A program made the position numbers and the translations under genes. Shown one piece after another: positions 44,151-54,193 of a DNA stretch of 64,000 nucleotides. Below the pieces are notes generated by a model. The model worked only from the letters and a program-made list of their open reading frames with translations, did no database searches and was not told the DNA's origin. Source of the DNA: an uncultured Parabacteroides sp. (lineage in GTDB: Bacteria > Bacteroidota > Bacteroidia > Bacteroidales > Tannerellaceae); assembly GCA_910577325.1 (NCBI GenBank), contig CAJTMR010000008.1:70052-134051 (forward strand). Direction: 5' to 3'. The first letter of the stretch is position 1. Every line of letters begins with the position of its first letter.

Positions 44151-45410
44151 TTATCTCATCTTCAATGTTACAATCGTAATAACCGCCAGGATGATACCGA
44201 TCAACCAGAACCGGACCACGATCTTCGATTCGGGAACCACGTTAAAAGGTTTCTGTATCAAGGCCTGTATGCCCGCATTTCCGGGCTTCTGGAAATGATG
44301 ATGAAGGGGAGCCATCTTGAAGATGCGCCGTCCCTCACCGTATTTCTTCTTCGTATATTTGAAATAGAGAGTCTGCATCAGAACAGAGAGATTCTCCACC
44401 AAAAAGATGCCGCAAAGGATCGGGATCAATAATTCCTTCCGGATAATGATCGCGAACACGGCGATGATCCCGCCCAACGTCAGGCTACCCGTATCTCCCA
44501 TAAACACCTGTGCAGGATAAGCGTTGTACCAAAGGAATCCGACCGTCGCCCCGATAAAGGCAGCCGCAAACACTACCAGCTCTTCCGCTCCCGGAATAAA
44601 CATGATATTCAGAAAGGAAGCAAACTCGAAGTGCGACGACATATAAGCAAGTATCCCGAGCGCCACCCCGATAATCGCCGAACTCCCCGCAGCCAGACCG
44701 TCCAAGCCGTCTGTCAGGTTCGCCCCGTTCGACACGGCCGTTACCACAAAGATCACCATCAGTACGAAGATCAGCCAGGCTGCCTCTTCTTTATATCCGC
44801 CTGCCCAATCTACCAACTGCGCATAATCGAAATTATTGTTCTTCACAAACGGGATCGTCGTCTTGGTCGACTTCTTCTCAACCGTATGGAAGCGCACTTC
44901 CTCGATCATGTCACCTTGCCGCACCTCCATATTCTCCTTGATCACGACATCCGGGCTCACGAAAAGCACCAGACCGACAATCAGTCCCAATCCGACCTGC
45001 CCTATCACCTTGGATTTGCCATGCATACCTTCCTTGTTTTTCCTGAATACTTTGATATAGTCGTCGGTAAATCCCAACGCTCCTAACCAAAGGGTCGTGA
45101 CCAGCATCAAGATCACATAGATATTCGTCAGTTTCGCACAAAGCAAGACCGGAACCATAATCGCAATGATAATGATGACACCTCCCATCGTCGGTGTTCC
45201 TTTCTTGCTCATCTGCCCTTCCAAGCCAAGGTTGCGCACCGTCTCGCCGATCTGCAACAATTGCAGTTTGTCGATGATACGGCGCCCGATAGCCGTCGAG
45301 ATGAACAATGACAGGATCAATGCCAAGGCTGAACGGAATGATACATACTTGAACATCCCGGCTCCCGGAAAATCGAGCTGATCCAAATAATTAAACAAAT
45401 AATACAGCAT
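44151..45410 (-). CDS. mraY: Phospho-N-acetylmuramoyl-pentapeptide transferase
   Basis: 419 residues, ten membrane helices. Catalytic and Mg2+ residues are visible in KKGTPTMGGVIII, GFTDDYIKVFRKNKEGM and NLTDGLDGLAAGSS, and the HHH motif in MAPLHHHFQKPG. It makes lipid I from UDP-MurNAc-pentapeptide. A hydrophilic insertion near residues 165-210 (EVRQGDMIEEVRFHTVEKKSTKTT...) is characteristic of Bacteroidetes MraY, which are about 60 residues longer than E. coli MraY. Confidence 0.97.
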   Translation of the reverse strand: MLYYLFNYLDQLDFPGAGMFKYVSFRSALALILSLFISTAIGRRIIDKLQLLQIGETVRNLGLEGQMSKKGTPTMGGVIIIIAIMVPVLLCAKLTNIYVILMLVTTLWLGALGFTDDYIKVFRKNKEGMHGKSKVIGQVGLGLIVGLVLFVSPDVVIKENMEVRQGDMIEEVRFHTVEKKSTKTTIPFVKNNNFDYAQLVDWAGGYKEEAAWLIFVLMVIFVVTAVSNGANLTDGLDGLAAGSSAIIGVALGILAYMSSHFEFASFLNIMFIPGAEELVVFAAAFIGATVGFLWYNAYPAQVFMGDTGSLTLGGIIAVFAIIIRKELLIPILCGIFLVENLSVLMQTLYFKYTKKKYGEGRRIFKMAPLHHHFQKPGNAGIQALIQKPFNVVPESKIVVRFWLIGIILAVITIVTLKMR

Positions 45411-45416
45411 GTTTTT

Positions 45417-46874
45417 TTATAGTTGTTGTGTTGCAAATATATCCCGTAACTTCTCACGGTCATCAAAATGGTGCTTTACGCCTTTCACATCCTGATAGTC
45501 TTCATGACCCTTGCCGGCAACCAAGATCACGTCGCCTTTCTTTGCCAGCAAGGTCGCCGTTTTGATCGCCTGCGTGCGGTCGGTGATGCAGAGCGTACGT
45601 TCCATATCGGCCGCGCTCAGACCGGCGACCATATCCTTGATAATCTCATCCGGTTCCTCAAAACGGGGATTGTCGGAAGTAAGAATCAACTGATCGCTCA
45701 GCTTGGCTGCTTCCTTCGCCATGATCGGGCGCTTTCCCTTGTCGCGGTTACCGCCACAACCCACGACTGTGATCACACGGCCGTTACCATCCAACACCTC
45801 ATGGATACTGTTGAGCACGTTCGTCAAAGCATCTGGCGTATGGGCATAGTCTACGATTGCCGTATATCCCGACGGAGCCCGAAGCGTCTGGAAACGGCCG
45901 GAAACAGAATGCAGATCACTCAACACGACCAGCACTTCTTCCGGATCTTTGCCTAAAGAGACAGCAGCGCCATACACAGCCAGCAAGTTATAAGCATTGA
46001 AACGACCGACAAAACGCGTCGTCACTTCACGCTCGTCGACCAGCATTTCAGTACCTTCGAAATGAGATTCCAAGATCTTTCCTTTGAAATCAGCCAACGT
46101 ACGAAGCGAATAGGTCAGCTTCCTGGCTGCCGTATTCTGCAACATGACAAGGCCGGCTTTATCGTCCGCATTCGTAAGCGCAAACGCCGAAGCGGGCAAA
46201 TCGTCAAAGAATTTCTTCTTGGCTTTCAAATAATTCTCGACTGTCTTATGATAATCCAGATGATCGCGCGTCAAATTGGTAAAGATCCCCCCATCAAACG
46301 ACAGACCGCTGATGCGCTTCTGGTCGATCGAATGCGAACTGACTTCCATAAAGGCATACTCACATCCGGCATCCACCATCCGGGCCATCAACCTGTGCAG
46401 GGTGACAGGGTCAGGTGTCGTATGATCGGTCGGGATCGCTTCACCGTCAATATAGTTGCAGACGGTAGAGAGCAGCCCTACCTTATGCCCCATCTTGCGG
46501 AACATCTCGTACAGAAGCGTCGCAATCGTTGTCTTTCCGTTTGTTCCGGTCACTCCCACCAGTATCAGGTTATCCGAAGGATTCTCATACCAGGCAGCAA
46601 GCGACTTTCCCAAAGCATCTGCCGAATCTTTCACCCGGATAAAAACCGAACCGGCCAAGTCGGAAGGGATTTCCTCGCAGACGATTGCGGCAGCCCCACT
46701 CTCGATTGCTTTTCGGATATAAGCATGACCGTCTACGGTCGTACCCCGGACCGCCACAAACAAAAAGCCTTTTTCCACTTTACGGGAATCAGACTGAACG
46801 CCGGAGATCTCGACATCTATATTTCCTATGATCTCAAGCACTTCCAACGAATGAATAAGTTCTTTTAGTTCCAT
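45417..46874 (-). CDS. murE: UDP-MurNAc-tripeptide ligase, meso-DAP type
   Basis: 485 residues. The ATP loop is GVTGTNGKTTIATLLYEMF near residue 110; the carbamylated-Lys region and ERTLCITDRTQAI are present. The motif TSDNPRFEEP contains DNPR, which marks meso-diaminopimelate-adding MurE enzymes, so the peptidoglycan should be DAP type. It follows the PBP gene by 3 bp. Confidence 0.97.
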   Translation of the reverse strand: MELKELIHSLEVLEIIGNIDVEISGVQSDSRKVEKGFLFVAVRGTTVDGHAYIRKAIESGAAAIVCEEIPSDLAGSVFIRVKDSADALGKSLAAWYENPSDNLILVGVTGTNGKTTIATLLYEMFRKMGHKVGLLSTVCNYIDGEAIPTDHTTPDPVTLHRLMARMVDAGCEYAFMEVSSHSIDQKRISGLSFDGGIFTNLTRDHLDYHKTVENYLKAKKKFFDDLPASAFALTNADDKAGLVMLQNTAARKLTYSLRTLADFKGKILESHFEGTEMLVDEREVTTRFVGRFNAYNLLAVYGAAVSLGKDPEEVLVVLSDLHSVSGRFQTLRAPSGYTAIVDYAHTPDALTNVLNSIHEVLDGNGRVITVVGCGGNRDKGKRPIMAKEAAKLSDQLILTSDNPRFEEPDEIIKDMVAGLSAADMERTLCITDRTQAIKTATLLAKKGDVILVAGKGHEDYQDVKGVKHHFDDREKLRDIFATQQL

Positions 46875-46877
46875 AGC

Positions 46878-49073
46878 CTATTTTAATGTTAATGAAACGG
46901 TTTGTCCTTTCGAAACACGTGCTCCCGGAGATATGGATTGAGAAGAAACACGTCCCAGCCCGTTCAACGCCACGCGCAACCCGACACTTTCCAGCAGATA
47001 GACGGCATCTTTTGCCCCCATGCCGACAACATTCGGAACCAGTCCTTCCCGGATAACGATATCTTTCAACTTCACGACCTCCCCTTCATCTACCCGCTTA
47101 GCAACAATCCATCGGGTATCGGTGCTATCGGTATCGACGTCGATATCGAGTCTGTCCAAAACATATTCCAGCGCATCACGGTCGCCGGCTTTCGCCATCG
47201 GGAGCATCACGGCCGTCGAATCGCGTTTCAAGCCACGAACCGCGAAAGCGATATGGCTCGCATAGACTTTCTCGGCTATCGCCTTCACCACCCCGCCGGA
47301 CATCGTTCCGCCGGACGGATAACCGTTTCGCGGTTGGCGGATCACGACAATACAACTGTATTTCGGATCATCGGCCGGGAAATAACCGCAAAACGCCACC
47401 TGATGACCTGCTTTCTTATAAACGCCTCCCGATGCGATCTGCGCCGTTCCCGTCTTACCGGCTATGCGGACATATTCGGAATGCACCGCCTTTCCGGTTC
47501 CTTTTTCAACGACACCCAACAGCATGTCCCGAACGATATTCAACGTGCGTTGCGAGCAAATGGATTCCCGTATGACTTCGGTCGAGAAACTTTGCACAGT
47601 CTTGCCGTTACGAAGAATCTCTTTGACAAAGATCGGACGGATCATCTTTCCGTTGTTTGCTATCGCATTATAAAAAGCAAGCGTATAAATCGGCGGGATC
47701 TGCGTCTCATACCCGAAGGACATCCACGGAAGAGTCGTCTTCGACCAATAGCGAAGCGTATCGTCCGGTCTCCGGATCTTCGCACGTCCCGCACCTGGAA
47801 TACCCAGACGCAAATCTTCGCTCAAACCAAGCCGGTAAAGCCCATCCACATATTTGCCCGGATCTTTCTCATATCCCTTCAAAATCACCTTGGCGACCCC
47901 GATGTTGGAAGAATACCAGATGGCTTGCTCGACCGAAATCCGCCCATATCCCCCTTTGTTGTTATTATGGTCCGTCATCCGGGCTCCCTTATACATATAA
48001 ATACCGTTCCCGGTGTTTACCGTATCTCCGGGCTGGCAAATACCATCTTCAAGCGCCACCATTATGGAGGCGACTTTAAAAGTCGAACCCGGCTCCGTTT
48101 CATCCGCCACGGCATGATTGACCGTCTCGCCGTAAACGCCTTCCCGGATACGTCCCATATTGGTGATGGCTTTCACCTCACCGGTCTCTACCTCCATCAC
48201 GACAGCAGTCCCGGATGCAGCATCGATCTTTTTCAACATATCGACCAACGACTTTTCGGTAATGTCCTGGATATTGATGTCAATCGTCGTATGAATATCC
48301 AATCCCTCCTCCGGTTCCACTTCCACGACATTGGTCCAGCCCCCTCCCACACGGCGTACCGAGTTCAGCCCGGCCACACCATGAAGCAACGTGTCATATT
48401 GCAATTCCAGGCCATTCTTCCCTTTGGTCAATCCGGTCTTCGGATCAATGTCACGGAAAGTATCGCCGATCGTACGGGAAGCCAACGTGCCGAACGGTTT
48501 CTGCCGCTCGACCATTTCCCTCGTATAGAATCCGCTCTTGTAGCGTCCGAGCCGAAAGAACGGGTACTTTTTGATCTCTTTCAAGTCCGAATACGAGACT
48601 TTGCCTTCGAATACGGGAAACTGGCGTCCTTTCTTCTTCATGCCGTTCAGGAGATAGGACTTGTAGCCTGCCGGCGTCCTGTTCTTCAACTTGCGGGAAA
48701 GATAAACAGCAAGCGAGTCGACCCCATTGGACTTGCTATACAAAAACGTATCCCGGCTGTTCCACTTCTTAGTCGGATTTGAAAAACAATCTGCATTGAA
48801 ATCTATGTACAAATAATAGCAAGGCACGCTGGTCGCCATCAATTTCTCGTTAGAAGAATAGATGTTGCCGCGGCTCGGATAGACCAACCTGTTCGGGCGT
48901 TCCATGGTCTCCGCCAGCTTCAGCCAAATCTCCTTTTCCACAAAAGTAGTCTTGCAAGCCCGTGTCAAAACACCTATCGCCACCAACCCAAGCAACAGGA
49001 CTATAAAAAAGTAACAGAACAAAATCCGGTTACTCTTCGGGACAAGCTCTTTTGATTCGCTTTCTTCAGCCAT
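46878..49073 (-). CDS. ftsI: Septal penicillin-binding protein (FtsI/PBP3) with PASTA domain
   Basis: 731 residues. After one membrane helix (about 17-38) come the dimerisation domain and a class B transpeptidase. It has SxxK (EPGSTFKVASIM, near residue 335), SxN (WYSSNIG) and KTG (RIAGKTGTAQIASG) all intact. Residues 670-731 form a single PASTA domain (VPNVVGMGAKDAVYLLESVGL...), more familiar from Gram-positive PBPs but common in Bacteroidetes. It crosslinks septal peptidoglycan with FtsW. Confidence 0.95.
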   Translation of the reverse strand: MAEESESKELVPKSNRILFCYFFIVLLLGLVAIGVLTRACKTTFVEKEIWLKLAETMERPNRLVYPSRGNIYSSNEKLMATSVPCYYLYIDFNADCFSNPTKKWNSRDTFLYSKSNGVDSLAVYLSRKLKNRTPAGYKSYLLNGMKKKGRQFPVFEGKVSYSDLKEIKKYPFFRLGRYKSGFYTREMVERQKPFGTLASRTIGDTFRDIDPKTGLTKGKNGLELQYDTLLHGVAGLNSVRRVGGGWTNVVEVEPEEGLDIHTTIDINIQDITEKSLVDMLKKIDAASGTAVVMEVETGEVKAITNMGRIREGVYGETVNHAVADETEPGSTFKVASIMVALEDGICQPGDTVNTGNGIYMYKGARMTDHNNNKGGYGRISVEQAIWYSSNIGVAKVILKGYEKDPGKYVDGLYRLGLSEDLRLGIPGAGRAKIRRPDDTLRYWSKTTLPWMSFGYETQIPPIYTLAFYNAIANNGKMIRPIFVKEILRNGKTVQSFSTEVIRESICSQRTLNIVRDMLLGVVEKGTGKAVHSEYVRIAGKTGTAQIASGGVYKKAGHQVAFCGYFPADDPKYSCIVVIRQPRNGYPSGGTMSGGVVKAIAEKVYASHIAFAVRGLKRDSTAVMLPMAKAGDRDALEYVLDRLDIDVDTDSTDTRWIVAKRVDEGEVVKLKDIVIREGLVPNVVGMGAKDAVYLLESVGLRVALNGLGRVSSQSISPGARVSKGQTVSLTLK

Positions 49074-49075
49074 CT

Positions 49076-49426
49076 TTATTTATATAACTCGTAAGGCGGA
49101 TTTTTCGCCGCTTCCAATTCGATTCCTTGTTCTTCTATCAATAATTCGATTTGTGACTGCCGACTGTGGCTTGTCAATTCCGAAGAAATGGACAATGCTT
49201 CAAATCGCACATCACGCAATTTCTGCTGTAAATGATCGATCTCACGCAATTTTTGCATACAGGTATAACGGTTTCCTATGAAAAAGAAAATCAAAATCAC
49301 AATCAAGACAATCATGCGCGTATGCTTGACTATAAAATCTTCTTTCAGAATTCCTCCCCCTAATACATATAAAAGAGAAAAACGATTTTCCTTCTTTTTT
49401 TTCTTTTGTTGCTTTCCGGTTTCCAT
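49076..49426 (-). CDS. ftsL: FtsL-like cell division protein
   Basis: 116 residues. A basic head (KQQKKKKKENRFSLLYVLGGG), one membrane helix at about 37-53 and a periplasmic coiled coil (LREIDHLQQKLRDVRFEALSISSEL). This small bitopic layout and its place between rsmH and ftsI identify it as the FtsL-type protein. It would join FtsB and FtsQ in divisome activation. Sequence conservation alone would not prove this. Confidence 0.8.
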   Translation of the reverse strand: METGKQQKKKKKENRFSLLYVLGGGILKEDFIVKHTRMIVLIVILIFFFIGNRYTCMQKLREIDHLQQKLRDVRFEALSISSELTSHSRQSQIELLIEEQGIELEAAKNPPYELYK

Positions 49427-49470
49427 ACCTTTCTCTTTTGTTGAAGACTGAGAGTTACCAGACCGTATGC

Positions 49471-50397
49471 CTATTCTCTATTATCAAGTTCAGCGATTCT
49501 TAATTTTGCACTTCGTGAGCGGGGATTCCGTTCGATCTCCTCGTCCGACGGGACAATCACCTTATTGTTGACCAAACGAAACGGGGATTTGATATTTCCA
49601 AAAAAGTCTTGTTCCGCTTTGCCCTCGAAATTTCCTGTCTTCAGGAAGTTTTTCACCAACCGATCTTCCAAGGAATGGTAGGTGATGACAACGAGCCGTC
49701 CTCCGGGCTTCAACACTTGCAAGGTTTGTTGCAACATCTCCCGCAAGGCGCACATTTCATCATTCACCTCGATACGCAATGCTTGAAACACCTGGGCCAG
49801 GAATTTCTTTTCCTTATCTTTTCCCGTAAAAGGTTTGATCGCTTCGAGAAAGTCGGCGATCGTCTCTATCTTCTTCGTTTCCCGGCTACGCACCAATGCG
49901 GAAGCCAGTTTACGCGCCACTTTCAATTCTCCGTAAAGATAGAACAGGTCAGCCAACTGTTCTTCCGTATATGTATTAACAATATCCGCGGCAGTTTGTC
50001 CTGCCCGGGTATTCATTCTCATATCCAACGCTCCGTCGAAACGGAAAGAAAACCCACGATCCTTATCATCAAAATGATGGGAAGAAACGCCCAGATCCGC
50101 CAATAGCCCATCGACCTCACCCGCTACACCATGATAACGCATAAAGTTATACAAGTAACGGAAATTACTGCGGACAAACACAAAACGGGAATCTGCCGGA
50201 ATGTTTCTTTCAGCGTCGGCATCCTGATCAAATCCATAAAGCTCCCCTTCGTTATCCAGCCGGTTCAAAATCTCGCGTGAATGTCCACCACCGCCAAAGG
50301 TAACATCGACATACACTCCGGAGGGTTGAATGTCCAGGCCTTCCAAACTTTCACGAAGCATTACCGGCACATGATAACAAACTTCTTTTTCTTCCAT
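49471..50397 (-). CDS. rsmH: 16S rRNA m4C1402 methyltransferase
   Basis: 308 residues from the ATG at 50397 (MEEKEVCYHVPVMLRESLEGL), the usual length; the frame is open to 50463, adding 22 residues without family similarity. SAM-binding features: YVDVTFGGGGHSREIL and GLLADLGVSSHHFDDKDRGFSFR. The end GRLVVITYHSLEDRLVKNF and RSRSAKLRIAEL is diagnostic. It methylates N4 of C1402 in 16S rRNA. It opens the dcw cluster here; no mraZ gene precedes it in this window. A weak TACTTTTA box at 50493-50486 may be the promoter. Confidence 0.93.
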   Translation of the reverse strand: MEEKEVCYHVPVMLRESLEGLDIQPSGVYVDVTFGGGGHSREILNRLDNEGELYGFDQDADAERNIPADSRFVFVRSNFRYLYNFMRYHGVAGEVDGLLADLGVSSHHFDDKDRGFSFRFDGALDMRMNTRAGQTAADIVNTYTEEQLADLFYLYGELKVARKLASALVRSRETKKIETIADFLEAIKPFTGKDKEKKFLAQVFQALRIEVNDEMCALREMLQQTLQVLKPGGRLVVITYHSLEDRLVKNFLKTGNFEGKAEQDFFGNIKSPFRLVNNKVIVPSDEEIERNPRSRSAKLRIAELDNRE

Positions 50398-50600
50398 TTC
50401 TCCGCTATTCTTGTTAAACTTTTCCTTAAAATCAGGGCATGTAGTTGGTTGATTAGCACACACATCACCCTTTTGGGAGGGTAAAAGTACACATTTCCTA
50501 ATTTAACCGCCAAGAAATATAAGAGAAAAGTAACAAAAAAGTTTTCAACAGGTCTGCCACGAGTGCCTTGCCTCCTCTATGGCAAAGGCGGTGATCACGC

Positions 50601-50639
50601 AAAAAGCCTCTCCGGAAGAAATCCCGGAGAGGCTTTTTT
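50601..50639. terminator. Strong terminator separating the surface-protein gene from the dcw cluster
   Basis: AAAAAGCCTCTCCGG and CCGGAGAGGCTTTTT are perfect 15-bp arms with an 8-nt loop; both sides have A/T runs. It stops transcription from the gene at 50703-54056 before rsmH. Confidence 0.92.
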
Positions 50640-50702
50640 ATTTTCCGCCCTCTTTTCATGAGAAAAGAGGAGCGGTTGATTTATTCAATATAAATGTACG
50701 AG

Positions 50703-53700
50703 TTATTTAACGATGGCCTTAACAGCTTCTTCGCCTTCGACAGCTACTACGACTACACCCTGAGGAGCAGCAATTGCAGCGTTGCTTGAAGTGATAACAG
50801 TGTTAGCGACTACCTGACCCAAGATATTAGTGATAACCACTTTCTTGCCGGCAGCGTTAGCGATCGTTACCTGGCCTTCGCCTGCGATAACAGCTACTTC
50901 AGATGTTGCGATCTCTTCGTTGTCTGTAGCATAGTTGTCATCAGCACCCTTACGGTCGATGTTGAATCTCAATGCAGGGTCGCCACCTGTGATAGCATTT
51001 GCAAATGTTGATTTTTCATTTGTCAATACCAGACAACCGTTCTGGTTCTTCAACCAAGCAGCCACATTAGGAGCGATTGCATGTTTTTCACCACCATTAG
51101 CAACAGTTTCATACTTGCCGTCTTTTTCAGTATATGCCATTGATTCGATCAAGAATGAGTTGTCTTTGCCTTCTTCCGTCACATCCAGAGCCTTTTCAGG
51201 ATATACGTAGCGGAATGACCAAGTGACATTCTTGTGATGATCGTTCTTCAGGTTAATGATGAACGGACACGGAGACACGCTATGCTGCTTAACCAATTCA
51301 TCATTTTCTTTTACCAGAAGTTCGAAGTTGATTTCTTCGTTCTTCAAAGACTTGTAAGCGTTCGGCAGGATATACAAGCTGTCGCCCTTCTTGATCGCTT
51401 CAACGAAACCTACACGAGTATAAGCGTGATCGTCGTCCAAATAAGGAAGAGCCTCTTCGGCCGTTCTGCCATATTTAGCCACTGAGTCTGCAAAGCTTAC
51501 CAGATATTTACCTCTCTGGAATGCCGGAACAGCCGGGTTGGCATGCGAACAAGACCATTTATCCAAAGGCTTTCCATCTGCATCAAAGCCATGGTTATGA
51601 TCCAACGGACAAGCTTCGGCATCCTTGCCTCCGAAATCGTCACGGTTTACAGAAATCAGATACTGCGGTTTGATACCGTTACCGGCACCGCGAACGACCC
51701 AAGCCGTATCGACTACGAACGCCAATTTGCCCTTCGCCTTATCCTTGCTCCAGATACCCAGATAATCAACCGTTTCATTCAAGAAGTTCTCGTTTGTTTC
51801 ATCCATCAGATATTCGTTACGATATCTTTCGTAGAAGATCAAACTGTCAACACCTGTTTCCACCTCGTCAATGTTAGCATTATTGAAACGACGGTAAAGA
51901 GGAGTATCATCCAAGCTGATCGCGAAGGCAGAAGTTCTTTCTTCCGAAGTCAAGCTCTGAACACCAACAGGAGATGTCATGTTGTTGTCAGACACACCGG
52001 CCTTGGAGTACTTCGGCTCAACCTTTCCGGCCGTTTCTTCCACCGCTTTCAAGATTGCATAGAAATCATCACCATTGTAGTGGTTATTTTCCTTGAAATA
52101 GAAGCTGTCGAGTTCTGCTACAGCAACGCCGTTAGCCATTGCATACTTCTGGTTCACGATGGAGTCCATGACTGCTGTTCCCTGAGCGATCACATAGGCA
52201 GTTCTCTTCAACTGGGCAATACCGATCTTGTGGTAAGGATTGTCCTTGACAACTGTCACGCCATAATTACGTTCCTTGCCTGAAGATTTCAGTTCGAATG
52301 CGCTTGCACCGGCTTTGTATTCCTTTGCATACAACAATGTATCCTTTTCACCGCCTACAGACAGATAGCGTGCGTTTTCGCCTGTCGCATACGGATGGAA
52401 ATATTTGAACTTGTATTTGTTCACGTTATATTCGATCACAGCCGGGTCCAAGTGTTTGTAACCCAGATAAGGATCGTTATAAGCTTCCGGATATGTCTCC
52501 TTGTCGATTGCCACGATTTCCAGCTCTGCACCAGCCAGCTCACCTGTTGCAACATAAATCTTACCGTCTTTATCCTTATACAATTGGACAGTCATCGCGC
52601 CACCCGCTTCTGTCGGATATTCACGGTTTTCGATTATGATGCTCGAAGTTTCAGCCAATACGGAAGCAGTCTGAGTCTTACGGATGATCCATTGGTAAGC
52701 AGGCATGTGCGCAGCCAACTGAGAATCTTCGTCAAAATCAATCCATTCACGACGAACGCCGTTGTGGTGCAACGGGAATGCGAAGTATTTGCCTGTAGCC
52801 TTGTCCTTGATCGTGTACAAACCGTTAGCCAAAGACACCTTGTTGGAAGCAGAAGCCGAACAAGTACCGAAGCCCAAACCGATGCGCGTGCGGATCGTAT
52901 CCTTGCCTACAGTCAACGCCCAAGCCTGGTTAGCTTCCAAATCCTGCAAGACAACGTGCGTGCTATCGCCACCGGCTCTATAGACATCGAACGGGCCTTT
53001 GCCGATATTTGCGCTATAAATCGCAGTATCCATCTTGATGAACAAGCTGTCACCTTCCGGTGCATAGTTGAAGAAGAATGTGTAGATACCTGTTTTTTGT
53101 GCTGCTTTGTCGGCATTGAATGTTGCGACCTTCGTTGTATCCGTGAATGTCAGGAAGTCTTCTCCGGATGTATTCTGGTATGCCGTATCAATACGCAGAT
53201 AAGCACTCTTATCGGCTTTCATCAAGAATACACCACCAGTAGTCGCATCATCTACAGCAACCAGACCTTGTGCAAACACATTATTCTGGATTTTCTTGTG
53301 ATCCAGCTTCTGCTCCTTGTTACCGATCTTCTTATAGAAATCAAGATTGATCAGGGCAGAGTCACGAGAACCTAAAATAGTATGCAAGGCCTTTGCGTTC
53401 AATGGCAAACGCTTCGGAACTGCTATCGTGAAAGTATAACCATCAGTAATCATTTTTGCCTTTGCTGCGTCATTAGCTTCAACAGTTAAGGCAACCATGT
53501 GATCATTGGCCAAAGCAGACACATCTGCAGATAACGCATCCAGATTCTTATAAGCCAATACGGCCAGAGAATCCTTACCCGGAATATAAGAATACAACGG
53601 CATGCCCGTTTCAATTTCATTATCACCGGCTTTCATGGAGAATGCCCAACCGTCGATTTCAGTTCCGACAGGAAGACCGTGATCGGCAGTAACAGTCACG

Positions 53701-54056
53701 CCTGTTCCAGGGATCAATGACTTCATGTCAACCGCCAACTTCTTACCCGTCGACTTGTTCAAAAAGTCAAACGTATAAGACTGGCCTTGCACGGCCGGTT
53801 TAGAAACAGCGACACACCACAATGTGTTAGCAAATTCATTTGCAGGAAGAGCTTTCAAACTCTTTACATACAAAGAGTCATTACCGTCGGCACGTTTGGT
53901 CATATACAAGACAGAGTCACCTGTCGTACCAACCGTAACCTGATACAACTTTTCGTTGTATGCGCCATCTGCCTTCAACTTGATTGCCGAAGCAGATGTA
54001 GCCCCTACAGTTGCCAGCACGGCGCCGGCACAAAGTGTAGAAAACAATTTGTTCAT
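50703..54056 (-). CDS. Large secreted surface protein with DUF6383-type C terminus (promoter ON)
   Basis: 1117 residues from the ATG at 54056 (an in-frame TTG at 54062 is less likely). The signal peptide is MNKLFSTLCAGAVLATVGATSASA. The body follows the same order of motifs as the 29-32 kb protein: NTLWCVAVSKP, DGWAFSMK, YQWIIRKT, YRRFNNANIDE, RGKYLVSFADS, NGCLVLTNEKS. The C-terminal 75 residues are nearly identical (ATDNEEIATSEVAVIAGEG..., ITNILGQVVANTV, VKAIVK). Codon use is strongly biased as in rpsA, which suggests abundant expression. An S-layer or major surface-layer role with T9SS-like export is inferred, not shown. A Cys/His stretch (ACPLDHNHGF) is also shared with the paralogue (PCPLCQ). 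Confidence 0.87.
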   Translation of the reverse strand: MNKLFSTLCAGAVLATVGATSASAIKLKADGAYNEKLYQVTVGTTGDSVLYMTKRADGNDSLYVKSLKALPANEFANTLWCVAVSKPAVQGQSYTFDFLNKSTGKKLAVDMKSLIPGTGVTVTADHGLPVGTEIDGWAFSMKAGDNEIETGMPLYSYIPGKDSLAVLAYKNLDALSADVSALANDHMVALTVEANDAAKAKMITDGYTFTIAVPKRLPLNAKALHTILGSRDSALINLDFYKKIGNKEQKLDHKKIQNNVFAQGLVAVDDATTGGVFLMKADKSAYLRIDTAYQNTSGEDFLTFTDTTKVATFNADKAAQKTGIYTFFFNYAPEGDSLFIKMDTAIYSANIGKGPFDVYRAGGDSTHVVLQDLEANQAWALTVGKDTIRTRIGLGFGTCSASASNKVSLANGLYTIKDKATGKYFAFPLHHNGVRREWIDFDEDSQLAAHMPAYQWIIRKTQTASVLAETSSIIIENREYPTEAGGAMTVQLYKDKDGKIYVATGELAGAELEIVAIDKETYPEAYNDPYLGYKHLDPAVIEYNVNKYKFKYFHPYATGENARYLSVGGEKDTLLYAKEYKAGASAFELKSSGKERNYGVTVVKDNPYHKIGIAQLKRTAYVIAQGTAVMDSIVNQKYAMANGVAVAELDSFYFKENNHYNGDDFYAILKAVEETAGKVEPKYSKAGVSDNNMTSPVGVQSLTSEERTSAFAISLDDTPLYRRFNNANIDEVETGVDSLIFYERYRNEYLMDETNENFLNETVDYLGIWSKDKAKGKLAFVVDTAWVVRGAGNGIKPQYLISVNRDDFGGKDAEACPLDHNHGFDADGKPLDKWSCSHANPAVPAFQRGKYLVSFADSVAKYGRTAEEALPYLDDDHAYTRVGFVEAIKKGDSLYILPNAYKSLKNEEINFELLVKENDELVKQHSVSPCPFIINLKNDHHKNVTWSFRYVYPEKALDVTEEGKDNSFLIESMAYTEKDGKYETVANGGEKHAIAPNVAAWLKNQNGCLVLTNEKSTFANAITGGDPALRFNIDRKGADDNYATDNEEIATSEVAVIAGEGQVTIANAAGKKVVITNILGQVVANTVITSSNAAIAAPQGVVVVAVEGEEAVKAIVK

Positions 54057-54163
54057 AATCAAATAATTTAATATTAATACTAAAGTGTAAATAAATCAAT
54101 CAAATAACACGTACGTCTTCCTAATCTTATAATCAAATACCTATGCGTACGATTTTCTTTTGG

Positions 54164-54193
54164 CAAAAATACGCATAACTTTTAAACCGGCAA
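54164..54193 (-). promoter_or_regulatory. Promoter of the right surface-protein gene, correctly oriented
   Basis: On the minus strand TTG (54193-54191), a 19-bp spacer and TATTTTTG (54171-54164). Further upstream TTGATAAGAAAGAATATAG (54239-54221) is identical to the block in the invertible segment, at the same 50-bp distance from the -7 box. The leader to the ATG is about 100 nt. No long inverted repeat flanks it; only CGTACGAT/ATCGTACG (54146-54153, 54253-54260) is found. Confidence 0.8.

Noticed and set aside
46902..48782. A 626-codon open frame on the plus strand across ftsI
   Set aside because: It is antisense to an intact PBP with all catalytic motifs; the translation is His/Arg-rich with no domain, a by-product of codon bias.
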